NCBI RefSeq assembly: GCF_003992115.1
Contig: NZ_RQUX01000009.1
Location: 1 to 64,000 of the forward strand
Source: Veillonella ratti
Lineage (GTDB): Bacteria; Bacillota; Negativicutes; Veillonellales; Veillonellaceae
Length of the DNA: 64,000 nucleotides
Reading direction: 5' to 3'
Shown: positions 53,609 through 63,172 of the stretch, piece by piece
Numbering within the stretch: the stretch's first letter is position 1
How the letters are laid out: every line of letters starts with the position of its first letter
Position numbers and translations under genes: made by a program
The notes under the pieces: generated by a model
The model's database searches: none
The model's input: the letters and a program-made list of their open reading frames with translations, nothing else
What the model was told of the DNA's origin: nothing

Positions 53609-56600
53609 TTAGCCGAATAAACTCATTTGTTCATCTTCCGGTAAATCTTTAAAACAACCTAAATCTCGCATAGTTGCGATAATACTGCCGGAAACCTTAC
53701 AACGACGTTGTAAATCCTTAACTGATGTAAACGGTTTTTCTTTTCGTTCTGCCACAATCATATCCGCTACTTTTTCACCCAAGCTGTCCACAGCCAAGAA
53801 CGGCGGCAATAAAGCACCATTATGAATAGTGAAACGACGGGCTTCTGAGTAATTAAGATCAGCCACTAAGAAATCAAAACCGCGCTGCTTCATTTCCATG
53901 GAAACTTCCAACGCACTCATCATGTCTTTGTCTTTATTCGAAGCCTTACGGTCCAGTGCTTTCAAACGATCAAATTCGGCACGCTGTTCAATGAGTGAAC
54001 TTGCCATAATTTTCATGTCATACGCTTTGGCACGAATCGAGAAATAAGCGGCATAGAATGCCAGCGGATAGTTGATTTTAAACCACGCAATGCGGAACGC
54101 CATCATAACATACGCTACCGCATGGGCACGCGGGAATAAATAGGAAATCTTATTACAAGACTCAATGAACCATTCCGGAATACCACCGGCACGCATCTGT
54201 TCTTCATAATCCGTTTCTTTTTGCCCTAATTTATTCAACTTATCAATCTTCTTGCCCTTACGCACATTTTCCATGACTTTAAAGCAAGTAATTGGCTTAA
54301 TGCCGCGATGCATCAAAAAGTTCATGATGTCATCACGGGTGGAAATGGCTTCATTCAATTGGCAAGTACCATTTTTAATTAAAGTTTGCGCATTATCAAG
54401 CCATACATTCGTACCATGGGAAAAACCGGAAATACGTACTATGTCGGAAAAACATTTCGGTTTGGAGTCTTCCAACATACGCCGTACAAAGCCGGTACCA
54501 CATTCCGGTACGGCCAAGGAGGCCACTTTATCGCCCATCAGCTGCTCCGGTGTTAAACCGATAGCTTTAGTGGACGAGAACAAGCTGAGTGTTTCCGGAT
54601 CGTCAAATGGAATCGTTTGAACGTCGATACCGGTTATATCTTCCAACATACGTATAATTGTCGGATCATCATGGCCCAGAATATCGAGCTTCGTCATACA
54701 ACCTTCAAAGGAGTGATAATCGAAGTGAGTCGTAATAATGCCACTGTCTTTTTTATTGGCCGGATATTGCACCGGTGTGAACTCATGCACATCCATATCG
54801 CGCGGACAAACCATGATGCCCCCCGGATGCTGACCGGTTGTATTTTTTACACCCGTTACGCCTTTGGCCAAGGATTCCAAAAAGCCTTGACGAGCTTGAA
54901 TATCATTTGCTTCCGCATATTTTTTAACATAACCGATTGCTGTTTTTTCAGCAATCGTACCGATTGTGCCGGCGCGGAATACATTATCGCGACCAAACAA
55001 TTCTTCCGTGTATTTATGAGCACGCGGCTGATAATCACCAGAGAAGTTAAGGTCAATATCTGGTACCTTATCGCCATTAAAGCCCATGAATATGGCAAAC
55101 GGAATATCATGACCGTTAGTGTGAAGCGGCGTACCACATTCCGGACAATTCTTGCGCGGCAAGTCAAAGCCACCGGCATATTCACCCTTGGTAAAAAATT
55201 CACTATGTTTACATTTCGGACAAATATAATGCGGCGGTAACGGATTTACTTCCGTAATATCCGCCATAGTCGCTACAAACGAGGAACCTACGGAACCACG
55301 GGAGCCTACCAAATAACCGTCATCCAAGGACTTACGCACCAGTTTATGCGCAATATAATATAACACGCCGTAACCGTTGCCGATAATACGCGTCAACTCA
55401 TAATCGAGTCGCTCCGCTACTACATCCGGCAAAGGATCGCCGTAGATTTCTTTGGCCTTTTTATAACACATTTCCGTCAATGCATTATCGGCCCCTTCAA
55501 TCTTAGGGGAATATGTTTTGCCCTGCGGTACCGGTTGCAAAGATTCAATACTGTCATTAATCATGCGTGAGTTGGTAACTACCACTTCATAGGCTTTCTC
55601 TTCGCCTAAGTATTTAAATTCTTCCAACATTTCATCGGTAGTACGCAAGTATAACGACGGCGTCCGTTCAATATCTTTAAAACCGGATACAGTCAACATA
55701 ATTTGGCGATATATTTTTTCATCATTATTCAGATGATGCACGTCACAGGTAGCAACTACAGGCTTATTCAATAATTCGCCAAGTTCTACAACCTTTTTAT
55801 TAATGTCAATCAGATATTGCTCGTCATGAATTTTTTCACCGGTTTTACGGTCATACATTAAAAATTGATTATTTTCCAATGGCTGGATTTCCAGATAATC
55901 GTAGAAAGAGGCTATTTCCAATAATCGTTCCTGCGACTCACCTTTAATGATGGCACGAATCAGCTCACCCGCTTCACAAGCGGACCCGATAATGATACCT
56001 TCACGATGGTCTTCAATAACAGCACGCGGTAAACGAGGACGACGTTTGTAGTACTGTAAATGGGAAATAGAAATCATTTTGTATAAATTACGAAGCCCTA
56101 CCCGATTTTTGGCTAATAAAATAATATGCGCGCGGGTATCATTTTCTTCATCTTCAATCAAATACCCTTCCACGCCGTAAATCACTTTAACGCCTAATTT
56201 ACCGGCTACTTCCTGCGCTTCCGGGAAAGCCTGAATGACGCCATGGTCGGTAATAGCTACCGCCGGATGACCCCAGGCTTTTACCGTTTGTAATAACTCT
56301 TTCACATTAACTAAAGCATCGCGGTCGCTCATTTTCGTATGAAGATGGAGTTCTACGCGAGAATCTTCACGATTTTCCGTGCGTTTAGCGCCGCTTTCCA
56401 ACTGTTGAATGCTACGCAATACCAGCGTATAATCGCGTTCGAATTTATCATCATAATGAACATCGCCTTGTACGCGAACGGCTTTGAGACCATTCATCGT
56501 TTTAAGGAGCTCTTCGCCCTCTTCAGCGGTATCCGTAAACTTGGCAAAACGAATACTGTTTGTGGCATCTACAATATGCCCCTTAATAAGACCTTTACCG

Positions 56601-57289
56601 GTTTTCGTTTCAATCATTTCAAGGGACACAAAGATGCCTTCAAAAACGACGCCGTTTACTTCTTCATTAACCGAAGAAATACTAACCGGTTCGCCGTGAA
56701 TAGCCGGTCCCAAAATCATGCCCGGATCGGTCACATCACGTTTAAAGCTACGTCTTCGTTTTCCGCTATACTGAAAACCACCGCCTGCCTGCGCATCTAC
56801 CGGTGTAGTCTTAGCCGGTACATAGTTGCACTCTACCGGTTCGTCATACATGCTGATAGGCGCATCCTCTTTTAAAGCAAAGGGAAAGTCGTATTCATCA
56901 AAGCCCGGCGGCATATCTTCTTCCTGATGGTTAAATTCATCAGGACTTTCATGCTCAGACGCCTGAAAAATTTCATCCCAATACTTTTGATCCAACGCAT
57001 CCTCAGGGATTTCAATCTCTCCGGGATCATCCATATAGTACTCTTCCGGTGTATGATCATGAATCGGTGCCGTAGCATAGCCATAGAATAAAGTATCAGC
57101 ATCATCGGAAGCCAGTTGCCTTACGGGAATCTGCTTTATCTGATACCATTCTTCCAGTTTATTCTGTAACTCTTTAAATGCATCCGGTTGGGACAGTACA
57201 TTTTTAATTTTTACTGTTTTATCATTGATTTCAATCATCAGTGCCGTCCGTTTACGTCGTTTTGGCACTATATGATATCGTACTTTCAT
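53609..57289 (-). CDS. polC: DNA polymerase III alpha subunit, PolC type without exonuclease insert
   Basis: Replicative polymerase of firmicute type. In order: a divergent N-terminus with an acidic region (about 75-150), the OB domain (about 205-300), a PHP domain (VELHLHT at 312-318, TDHG at 347-350), a four-Cys cluster (CPKCKHSEFF... CPECG), the catalytic VPDIDLNFSGD, and the C-terminal QMSLF clamp-binding motif. Typical PolC is about 1430 residues with a proofreading exonuclease spliced into the PHP domain. Here GVEGYLIEDEENDTRAHIILLA runs on with no exonuclease motifs, giving 1226 residues. It lies away from proS, its usual neighbour. Confidence 0.95.
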   Translation of the reverse strand: MKVRYHIVPKRRKRTALMIEINDKTVKIKNVLSQPDAFKELQNKLEEWYQIKQIPVRQLASDDADTLFYGYATAPIHDHTPEEYYMDDPGEIEIPEDALDQKYWDEIFQASEHESPDEFNHQEEDMPPGFDEYDFPFALKEDAPISMYDEPVECNYVPAKTTPVDAQAGGGFQYSGKRRRSFKRDVTDPGMILGPAIHGEPVSISSVNEEVNGVVFEGIFVSLEMIETKTGKGLIKGHIVDATNSIRFAKFTDTAEEGEELLKTMNGLKAVRVQGDVHYDDKFERDYTLVLRSIQQLESGAKRTENREDSRVELHLHTKMSDRDALVNVKELLQTVKAWGHPAVAITDHGVIQAFPEAQEVAGKLGVKVIYGVEGYLIEDEENDTRAHIILLAKNRVGLRNLYKMISISHLQYYKRRPRLPRAVIEDHREGIIIGSACEAGELIRAIIKGESQERLLEIASFYDYLEIQPLENNQFLMYDRKTGEKIHDEQYLIDINKKVVELGELLNKPVVATCDVHHLNNDEKIYRQIMLTVSGFKDIERTPSLYLRTTDEMLEEFKYLGEEKAYEVVVTNSRMINDSIESLQPVPQGKTYSPKIEGADNALTEMCYKKAKEIYGDPLPDVVAERLDYELTRIIGNGYGVLYYIAHKLVRKSLDDGYLVGSRGSVGSSFVATMADITEVNPLPPHYICPKCKHSEFFTKGEYAGGFDLPRKNCPECGTPLHTNGHDIPFAIFMGFNGDKVPDIDLNFSGDYQPRAHKYTEELFGRDNVFRAGTIGTIAEKTAIGYVKKYAEANDIQARQGFLESLAKGVTGVKNTTGQHPGGIMVCPRDMDVHEFTPVQYPANKKDSGIITTHFDYHSFEGCMTKLDILGHDDPTIIRMLEDITGIDVQTIPFDDPETLSLFSSTKAIGLTPEQLMGDKVASLAVPECGTGFVRRMLEDSKPKCFSDIVRISGFSHGTNVWLDNAQTLIKNGTCQLNEAISTRDDIMNFLMHRGIKPITCFKVMENVRKGKKIDKLNKLGQKETDYEEQMRAGGIPEWFIESCNKISYLFPRAHAVAYVMMAFRIAWFKINYPLAFYAAYFSIRAKAYDMKIMASSLIEQRAEFDRLKALDRKASNKDKDMMSALEVSMEMKQRGFDFLVADLNYSEARRFTIHNGALLPPFLAVDSLGEKVADMIVAERKEKPFTSVKDLQRRCKVSGSIIATMRDLGCFKDLPEDEQMSLFG

Positions 57290-57325
57290 GTCTATCCTTC
57301 CTTCAAATTTTTAAAACTCATTGTA

Positions 57326-58729
57326 TTACTCCGACTTAGCGGATTCACTGTTGTCGGTTTTTGTTTTTACATCCTTTTTATCAGCGTCCTTTGCCCCATC
57401 CTTACCATCTTTAGCGGTTTCTTTAGCCGGTTTTACAACATAAGTCGTTACCGGATCATAGGTGGAGTTAAAGGAGTCAGTTTTGGTGCGGCCGTCTTTG
57501 TACGTAATATGTACCGTCGTATCCACACTAAGGCCTGCATGCCCTTCGTTCGTTGTTTCCTTGGTCACCGATGGATCGATACGAGTTTCCACTTTATTCG
57601 GAATTGTCTGCTCATTGCCCACTGTAATAGATACTGCTTGCGGTTCATCCGCCGCAAAACCTAAGATACTAATAGTTAAAGTATCGCCGGATGTATGAGC
57701 CAACACATAAATCGGATGGTCATAGGGATTTTTGAAAATAAAATCTAAATAACCGTAAGCCACTGTAGCATCACGACCGGCCGCCATGTAACCTACCGGT
57801 GCAAAATGCGGCGTCCGTTCTACAATATCCATCCCCGCCAATAAAGCACTATTGAAAAGCGTGGAACTAACTTGGCAAATACCGCCGCCAATACCGGGCA
57901 CTAATTTACCGTCCATAAATACCGGTGCATCATCGTACCCCGCTTCGGCCGTGCGTTCACCGACTATATCATTAAATGAAAAGTTTTGGTGCGGCATAAT
58001 CACCACATTATTAATTTTATCGGTAGCAATTTGAATATTATGGGTACGACTTACATCACCGGAGTTAAAAGTAGTGGAATACGTTCCCAATACAGTATTA
58101 ATCCCTTTTAATGTTTCAGCCGTGATCTTTGGCTTAGCCTGATTGTCGATGACCAATTCAAAACCGGATACTTCACCTTTAGCAAGCTTTTCCTGTAAAC
58201 TAGCCACTGTCTTAGCAATATCGAGACGTTTCCCCGGTACTTCCGGATGCAATACGACTTGTCCGTTTTCAACTGTCAAATAAGCATCATGACCGGTATA
58301 ACCGATTTCTTTACTATAAGTCTGCAATAAGGCTTCTAATGCCGGTACGTTCACATCATATACGATAGCTTTAGATACCGGTGCCATCAATGCATGCCAG
58401 CGATTCGTAATATATTCTTCCATAGAAGGCTCATAACCGTATGTCATAAGGCTTTCAATTGTTTTATCTACATTCGGCTTTACCCCGATATCTTTTAAAG
58501 CTACCGTGGTTTCTTTGCCATCCTGCCATTTGACCTTCATATGAGTCGGTCCCTTAGCCGCTTCAGCCTCAATAATATCTGCCAACTCTTCTTTATTGGC
58601 TTGGGACACATCACGTTCACCTAAATACATGCCTTGAATAACATTGCCTGTAGGATATAAAAAGGCGCCCGTACTTAATGAAATTAAACCTAACACCACA
58701 CCGGCTACAATGCCGACTTTTTTCTTCAT
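57326..58729 (-). CDS. VanW-family exported protein
   Basis: One N-terminal transmembrane/signal segment (GIVAGVVLGLISLSTGAFLYP), a repeat-like peptidoglycan-binding-type region (two G-binding/YoaR-like lobes), then the VanW domain (YSTTFNSGDVSRTHNIQIATDKINNVVI, FSFNDIVGERTAEAGY, GGGICQVSSTLFNSALLAG). The C-terminus is a charged Lys/Asp tail. VanW proteins are common in firmicutes; homology does not imply vancomycin resistance. 467 residues. Between holA and polC. Confidence 0.87.
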   Translation of the reverse strand: MKKKVGIVAGVVLGLISLSTGAFLYPTGNVIQGMYLGERDVSQANKEELADIIEAEAAKGPTHMKVKWQDGKETTVALKDIGVKPNVDKTIESLMTYGYEPSMEEYITNRWHALMAPVSKAIVYDVNVPALEALLQTYSKEIGYTGHDAYLTVENGQVVLHPEVPGKRLDIAKTVASLQEKLAKGEVSGFELVIDNQAKPKITAETLKGINTVLGTYSTTFNSGDVSRTHNIQIATDKINNVVIMPHQNFSFNDIVGERTAEAGYDDAPVFMDGKLVPGIGGGICQVSSTLFNSALLAGMDIVERTPHFAPVGYMAAGRDATVAYGYLDFIFKNPYDHPIYVLAHTSGDTLTISILGFAADEPQAVSITVGNEQTIPNKVETRIDPSVTKETTNEGHAGLSVDTTVHITYKDGRTKTDSFNSTYDPVTTYVVKPAKETAKDGKDGAKDADKKDVKTKTDNSESAKSE

Positions 58730-58794
58730 TCAACAACACCCCGCTGCCTATAACCAGTAATGAGTAAAACCCTGTAACTTTCTATGGGTAATCC

Positions 58795-59763
58795 CTAGGA
58801 CTTGCAATAGGCTAAACATAAATCTTTAAAATAAGATAAGTCACCCTCACCGCGACGACTGTTGCGCATAACTTCATAGAGACCACGCAACAATTTGGCT
58901 AAGGCTCGCACTGAAACGTTCCTTTGCCTGTATGCCAAAGTAATAGGATACGGTTTCGTAGAGGACTCGTACTTTTTAAATAAATCCTGTACCTCCCGTT
59001 CCGATAATCCCGTACCTTTGCATTCGCTAACCATCAGCTGCAAACGCAATTGGCCTTCAATATATGACATGGCTCGTTCCGATTCTTTGTTTTGAAGCAT
59101 AAAAGGAAACAAAGCCAATAAGGTAGCTGCATCTTTTTGCAGTAATGCCTCTTTGAATAAAAAGATATTTTTTGCTCCATAATCACTGCCATTATGAATT
59201 AAAAAATCCTGCGTTATTTTGCCTTTCGGCGGCAATAAGAGAAAATAACGGTCAAATTCCGTTCGCAAAAAGCTGACCGGCACATCTTGCCACAATTCCA
59301 ATAAATGCTTCATATATTCCAAGCCGTCCATCGTTATGGTAAAACCATTTTGCTTACAATAGGACTGCAACCATTGGACTATTTCCTCTTTTTTTAAACG
59401 CATGCAGGCCACATTCGTAATCTTTTTTAAAAACTCACTGTTATGCTTAGTCCGCTTATCTATCGTATCATGATATAGAATTAACACCGGATTGGCACCT
59501 TCATAAGTAATCAATAAATTATACAATTGTTGCCACTCATCACTAACCTTTTTATTCGGCTTTACAAAAATAGGCGGATTGATTAAACAATATAAAGTTG
59601 GTTCACCAAATAGCGAATCTTCGCTTAACTTTTCACAAATTCGCCCCGGTCCAACTTCATCATTTAAAGACTGCACCGCCAAATCCTTGTATTTAGTTAA
59701 AAATTCGCGTTTCTTTTCATCAATGAGCTGTGACTCATCACCATAAAGTAGCAAAATTGCCAT
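58795..59763 (-). CDS. holA: DNA polymerase III delta subunit
   Basis: Clamp-loader subunit. 322 residues: starts MAILLLYGDESQLIDEKKREFL (typical HolA N-terminus), continues LFGEPTLYCLINPPIF, and the C-terminal YIEGQLRLQLMVSE, RQRNVSVRALAKLLRGLYE. Fairly diverged, but position right after comEC supports it (comEA-comEC-holA is a conserved firmicute order). Starts 8 nt after comEC ends. Confidence 0.87.
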   Translation of the reverse strand: MAILLLYGDESQLIDEKKREFLTKYKDLAVQSLNDEVGPGRICEKLSEDSLFGEPTLYCLINPPIFVKPNKKVSDEWQQLYNLLITYEGANPVLILYHDTIDKRTKHNSEFLKKITNVACMRLKKEEIVQWLQSYCKQNGFTITMDGLEYMKHLLELWQDVPVSFLRTEFDRYFLLLPPKGKITQDFLIHNGSDYGAKNIFLFKEALLQKDAATLLALFPFMLQNKESERAMSYIEGQLRLQLMVSECKGTGLSEREVQDLFKKYESSTKPYPITLAYRQRNVSVRALAKLLRGLYEVMRNSRRGEGDLSYFKDLCLAYCKS

Positions 59764-59771
59764 AGCCCCTC

Positions 59772-62141
59772 CTACAATAAAAAATCCGGGACAACACGTG
59801 TGCCCGTAATATATCTGGTTGAATCTGCCGGATCTACATCAGCGTACTTGCCGGAGCTCGGCCAATATACAATGGCAATCGGACCTGACGGGCCGTCATC
59901 CCCCCTTGATGCTGTAGCACTGTTGGTAGTTCCTACAATATATTGTTTCGTCTCTATTAATTTTAGATTGTTTTCGCTAATTTGTCCATTACCGAATAGG
60001 AATCCTCCCCTTGGTCCTTCTACCAAAATCTGTTTTGGATACTCCCTAACAATCTTGTCGAAATCTGCACTATTACGCCCTATATAAGTATCTTGATTGA
60101 TATCGCTTTTATGTATTGCACTCACAGGAAATTCCAAGCTATGCAGTAGGGTTATGATACTTTTTTCATTACCTTCATATACCTCTTGCATTATAACACC
60201 ATTGAGGCGTTCAATACCAAAATAATGAACACTGTTAACTATGGAGCTTCGCGTCATATTCGATACGCTTTTACCGCCTGTAGTCACATATAAAAAAGCT
60301 TTAGCAGTTTTTAACGGCTCCTCTTTAATGACTAAAAAAGCAGCCCCTCTATTAACCGGAATCGTATGAATAAAAACTTGTTCACCGGACAAATGAATCA
60401 GAGGCAAGAAAAGAACAATAAACAACAAGCTCATTGTGATGTTTTCATAAAAAAGCGAGCGAACCCTCCATTCACGCATAATAGCATATAATTGACGACA
60501 ACCTAGAACATATATAGTGCCAAGCCACACCGGCAATGCCCCTAGCCACATAACCGCACCCGGCAATGAAGCAATCGTAAAGTTTAAAAAGAGTGATAAC
60601 CGCAAAAGGAGACCCAGCAAATACCATAAACTGCCTACTGGAATTAACCAGTGTAAAAGCAACAGCACGGCAGTAGCCAATATGGCTAAATCCAATAAAG
60701 GTCCGACAATAACAGCCGCCAAAAAGGAACCGTAACCCATAAGATGAAAATAATACAGTTGCAACGGCCAAATTAAAATTTGCGCACTAAGGCATAAACT
60801 GATGGGCCCCATAATATAGGGCCATCCTTTGGGCAAACGCTGATACAAAGTGCGACTGAAGAGTAATATGCCATATGTGGCACCTAAGGAGAGTTGAAAA
60901 CTGATATCCAAGAACAAAAGCGGTTCATAAGCCAACATAAGTGCCGCACTTATATTCAGGGCCTGCCGGCTATGATACACATCGCCTCGAATTAGACCAA
61001 TTCCCATAATAATCCCCATGACAGCAGAACGCACCACGGGCGGATTGAACCCCACAATAGCACAATATAATATAACAAATGCGATGGCACCGTAAGTCGC
61101 TTTTTTCTTGGGTACCCCCATAATGTGAGCAACAACAAACACAAACCCGAATAATAGGGCTACGTGAGAGCCGGATACAGATAAGATGTGGATTAACCCC
61201 GTTTTGGCAAACAAATCCATAACAGATGCATCAATAGCTCCATAGCCTCCACCAAGTAATAAACTCTGTCCTACGGCAGCCATTTCACCGGGCAAATTAG
61301 CATCTATCTGATTCATCAGTTGCCAACGGGCCACCCCCAATAGATAATCGACTCTATTTTCAATACGTTCATACCATGTAGGGGTTACCTTACTATCAAA
61401 GCTTACGAATGCCCCCTCATATAGATTGCCTACGCGATGCGCTGTAAGATAACGAGGGCGCAAATCGATTCGACCTTCTTCGGGAGCCTGTAACAGTTTA
61501 CTCGTTCTGCCTTTTACCATCACATATTGACCGGGCAAGATAGGTTTTGCCTTCATAGCTTCGGTAGGCTCCACATATACCATAAGCTCACCGTCCGCCT
61601 TTAACGGCTTTGACTCCGTGGCTTCTTTTTTTGGTATCATAGTAATTAAATCACCTTCAAAGCGCAGAAATTCTTTATCTTGCAGAACAACTGATTCCGG
61701 TAAATTCATAACACGAACTGTATAAGTTCCTTCAGCTCCCAAATAGTAAGGGTTAACCTCATAATACTCATCAATCTCGCTTTCTGTATGATAGTATTCC
61801 ATACTCGCTAAAACCAATAACAAACCAACGATAATAGCTTGTACATAAGTAGAGGTAATCCCTTGACGCACCATGTTAGCAGCACTCATAGCAGGATTCG
61901 CATAGATATAACTTTGCTTCTTGTTTTTATCTCGCCGCTGCCAAATCAGCCAAATGAAATACCAAATACTACAGAGAAACACAATCATCGGGTTAGTGAA
62001 TTCATAGCGTTGTCCATAGGCCGTCACAATTCCCCAAGCCGGCGCCAGCCATAGTATTGCGCCCCATTCCGTATAAGTAAAAAAATATAGTACCTTTTTA
62101 CCTAGCGCTACAATTTTCTGCCATGATATTTGCTCACCCAT
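59772..62141 (-). CDS. comEC: ComEC/Rec2 DNA uptake channel with degenerate C-terminal domain
   Basis: Competence membrane channel for importing single-stranded DNA. An N-terminal soluble OB-like (DUF4131-type) region follows two helices; the Competence domain has the LAKTGLIHILSVSGSHVALLFGF signature and NPPVVRSAVMGIIMGIGLIRG, in about ten helices. The C-terminal region occupies the place of the metallo-beta-lactamase-like domain, but its HxHxDH, GQGD and LIDTG motifs are not visible (VNRGAAFLVI..., LNGVIMQEVYEGNEKSI). Start 62141 (MGEQISW) has GAGGAG upstream. 789 residues, between comEA and holA. Confidence 0.93.
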   Translation of the reverse strand: MGEQISWQKIVALGKKVLYFFTYTEWGAILWLAPAWGIVTAYGQRYEFTNPMIVFLCSIWYFIWLIWQRRDKNKKQSYIYANPAMSAANMVRQGITSTYVQAIIVGLLLVLASMEYYHTESEIDEYYEVNPYYLGAEGTYTVRVMNLPESVVLQDKEFLRFEGDLITMIPKKEATESKPLKADGELMVYVEPTEAMKAKPILPGQYVMVKGRTSKLLQAPEEGRIDLRPRYLTAHRVGNLYEGAFVSFDSKVTPTWYERIENRVDYLLGVARWQLMNQIDANLPGEMAAVGQSLLLGGGYGAIDASVMDLFAKTGLIHILSVSGSHVALLFGFVFVVAHIMGVPKKKATYGAIAFVILYCAIVGFNPPVVRSAVMGIIMGIGLIRGDVYHSRQALNISAALMLAYEPLLFLDISFQLSLGATYGILLFSRTLYQRLPKGWPYIMGPISLCLSAQILIWPLQLYYFHLMGYGSFLAAVIVGPLLDLAILATAVLLLLHWLIPVGSLWYLLGLLLRLSLFLNFTIASLPGAVMWLGALPVWLGTIYVLGCRQLYAIMREWRVRSLFYENITMSLLFIVLFLPLIHLSGEQVFIHTIPVNRGAAFLVIKEEPLKTAKAFLYVTTGGKSVSNMTRSSIVNSVHYFGIERLNGVIMQEVYEGNEKSIITLLHSLEFPVSAIHKSDINQDTYIGRNSADFDKIVREYPKQILVEGPRGGFLFGNGQISENNLKLIETKQYIVGTTNSATASRGDDGPSGPIAIVYWPSSGKYADVDPADSTRYITGTRVVPDFLL

Positions 62142-62326
62142 ATTACTCCTCATACATATAAACGTTTCAGACTTCAATTTAGCTCCAAATTTTTTATAAT
62201 TTTTCATAAAAAATTTCTTTGTCATATCCGGTATTAGCAAAAAAACTTATTTATTTAAATTTTTATCTGTACAAAACATAGCGCTTAAACTATGATGTTT
62301 AAATCATTTTACTTAAATCGTGTTGC

Positions 62327-63001
62327 TCAAATGGTAATATGTGGTGCCAATTTCTTAAACGTAGCGTCCCCAATTCCTTTTACCTTTTTAAGATCTTCAA
62401 TCGCTTTAAAAGGTCCCGATTGTTCCCGATAAGCAATAATCTTCTTAGCCGTGCCCGGCCCCACACCGGATAATTTAGTCAATTCCTGCTCCGTCGCCGT
62501 ATTAATATTTATCTTTTGTCGCCGCAAAAGTTCTTCCGGGTTTCCCATGAAATTAAATGTCACATGGATATGACTGCCGCTGGTTGCAGCTTCCGCCAAA
62601 TTTAAGGTATCCACCGAAGCATACGGTAATAAACCGCCCGCCCCTTGAATAGCATCGCCTACGGTTTCCCCTTCGCGTACTTTGTATAATCCGGGGGTCT
62701 CCACAGCTCCCGTTACATAAACAAACTGATTATCGCCACCGGAATTGTTATTGAAATCACTGTTACGATTGTCCTTCGAAGTGCTAATAGAATGGTCACT
62801 TCCTTTACTACTGTTTATTAGCGAACTATCGGCTTCCCCATCATTAGCACGCCTATTTGCAGCTGTAGAAGCAGCCACCGCATCGGATGTATTCATTTGC
62901 TCCGATGAATCTGATATAATAGGCCTTAGCACCACTAAATATAAAAATATAGATATAGCTAAAAGTAACCATACTTTTTTATGCTTTTGTAGCTGTTCCA
63001 T
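62327..63001 (-). CDS. comEA: Competence DNA receptor ComEA
   Basis: Membrane-anchored double-stranded-DNA receptor for transformation. One N-terminal transmembrane helix (KVWLLLAISIFLYLVVL), a Ser/Asn-rich linker of about 55 residues, an SLBB domain (VYVTGAVETPGLYKVREGETVGDAIQGAGGLL) and a helix-hairpin-helix pair (ININTATEQELTKLSGVGPGTAKKIIAYREQSGPFKAIEDLKKVKGIG split). 224 residues. AGGGG lies before the ATG at 63001. First gene of comEA-comEC-holA. Confidence 0.95.
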   Translation of the reverse strand: MEQLQKHKKVWLLLAISIFLYLVVLRPIISDSSEQMNTSDAVAASTAANRRANDGEADSSLINSSKGSDHSISTSKDNRNSDFNNNSGGDNQFVYVTGAVETPGLYKVREGETVGDAIQGAGGLLPYASVDTLNLAEAATSGSHIHVTFNFMGNPEELLRRQKININTATEQELTKLSGVGPGTAKKIIAYREQSGPFKAIEDLKKVKGIGDATFKKLAPHITI

Positions 63002-63080
63002 CACAAACCCCTCCCAAAACTTAACTTTATATTCTTAGTTAGGGTTTCGTGATTGAAAATATAAGTCCTACTTAATTCCA

Positions 63081-63108
63081 CCACTGGTGCGCATACGCAC
63101 TAATGGTA
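63081..63108. promoter_or_regulatory. Palindrome in the comEA/aminopeptidase divergent region
   Basis: TGGTGCG-CATA-CGCACTA makes a stem of seven pairs (one G-T) centred between two divergent genes. CCA and TGG on the outside may extend it. It could be an operator or a hairpin in the aminopeptidase leader. Clear promoter hexamers were not identified. Confidence 0.4.
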
Positions 63109-63172
63109 TGAGTAAGTAAATATAAGAATCATAAAATTTCGTATGGACACAGTAATAGAAAGGATGTATTTT

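Noticed and set aside
54617-55240. A 207-residue open frame antisense to polC
   Set aside because: Overlaps polC catalytic and zinc regions on the other strand and shows no protein-like features.
57326-58729. Vancomycin resistance from the VanW-family gene
   Set aside because: VanW domains are widespread in firmicutes and no vanHAX-type genes are present, so resistance cannot be inferred.
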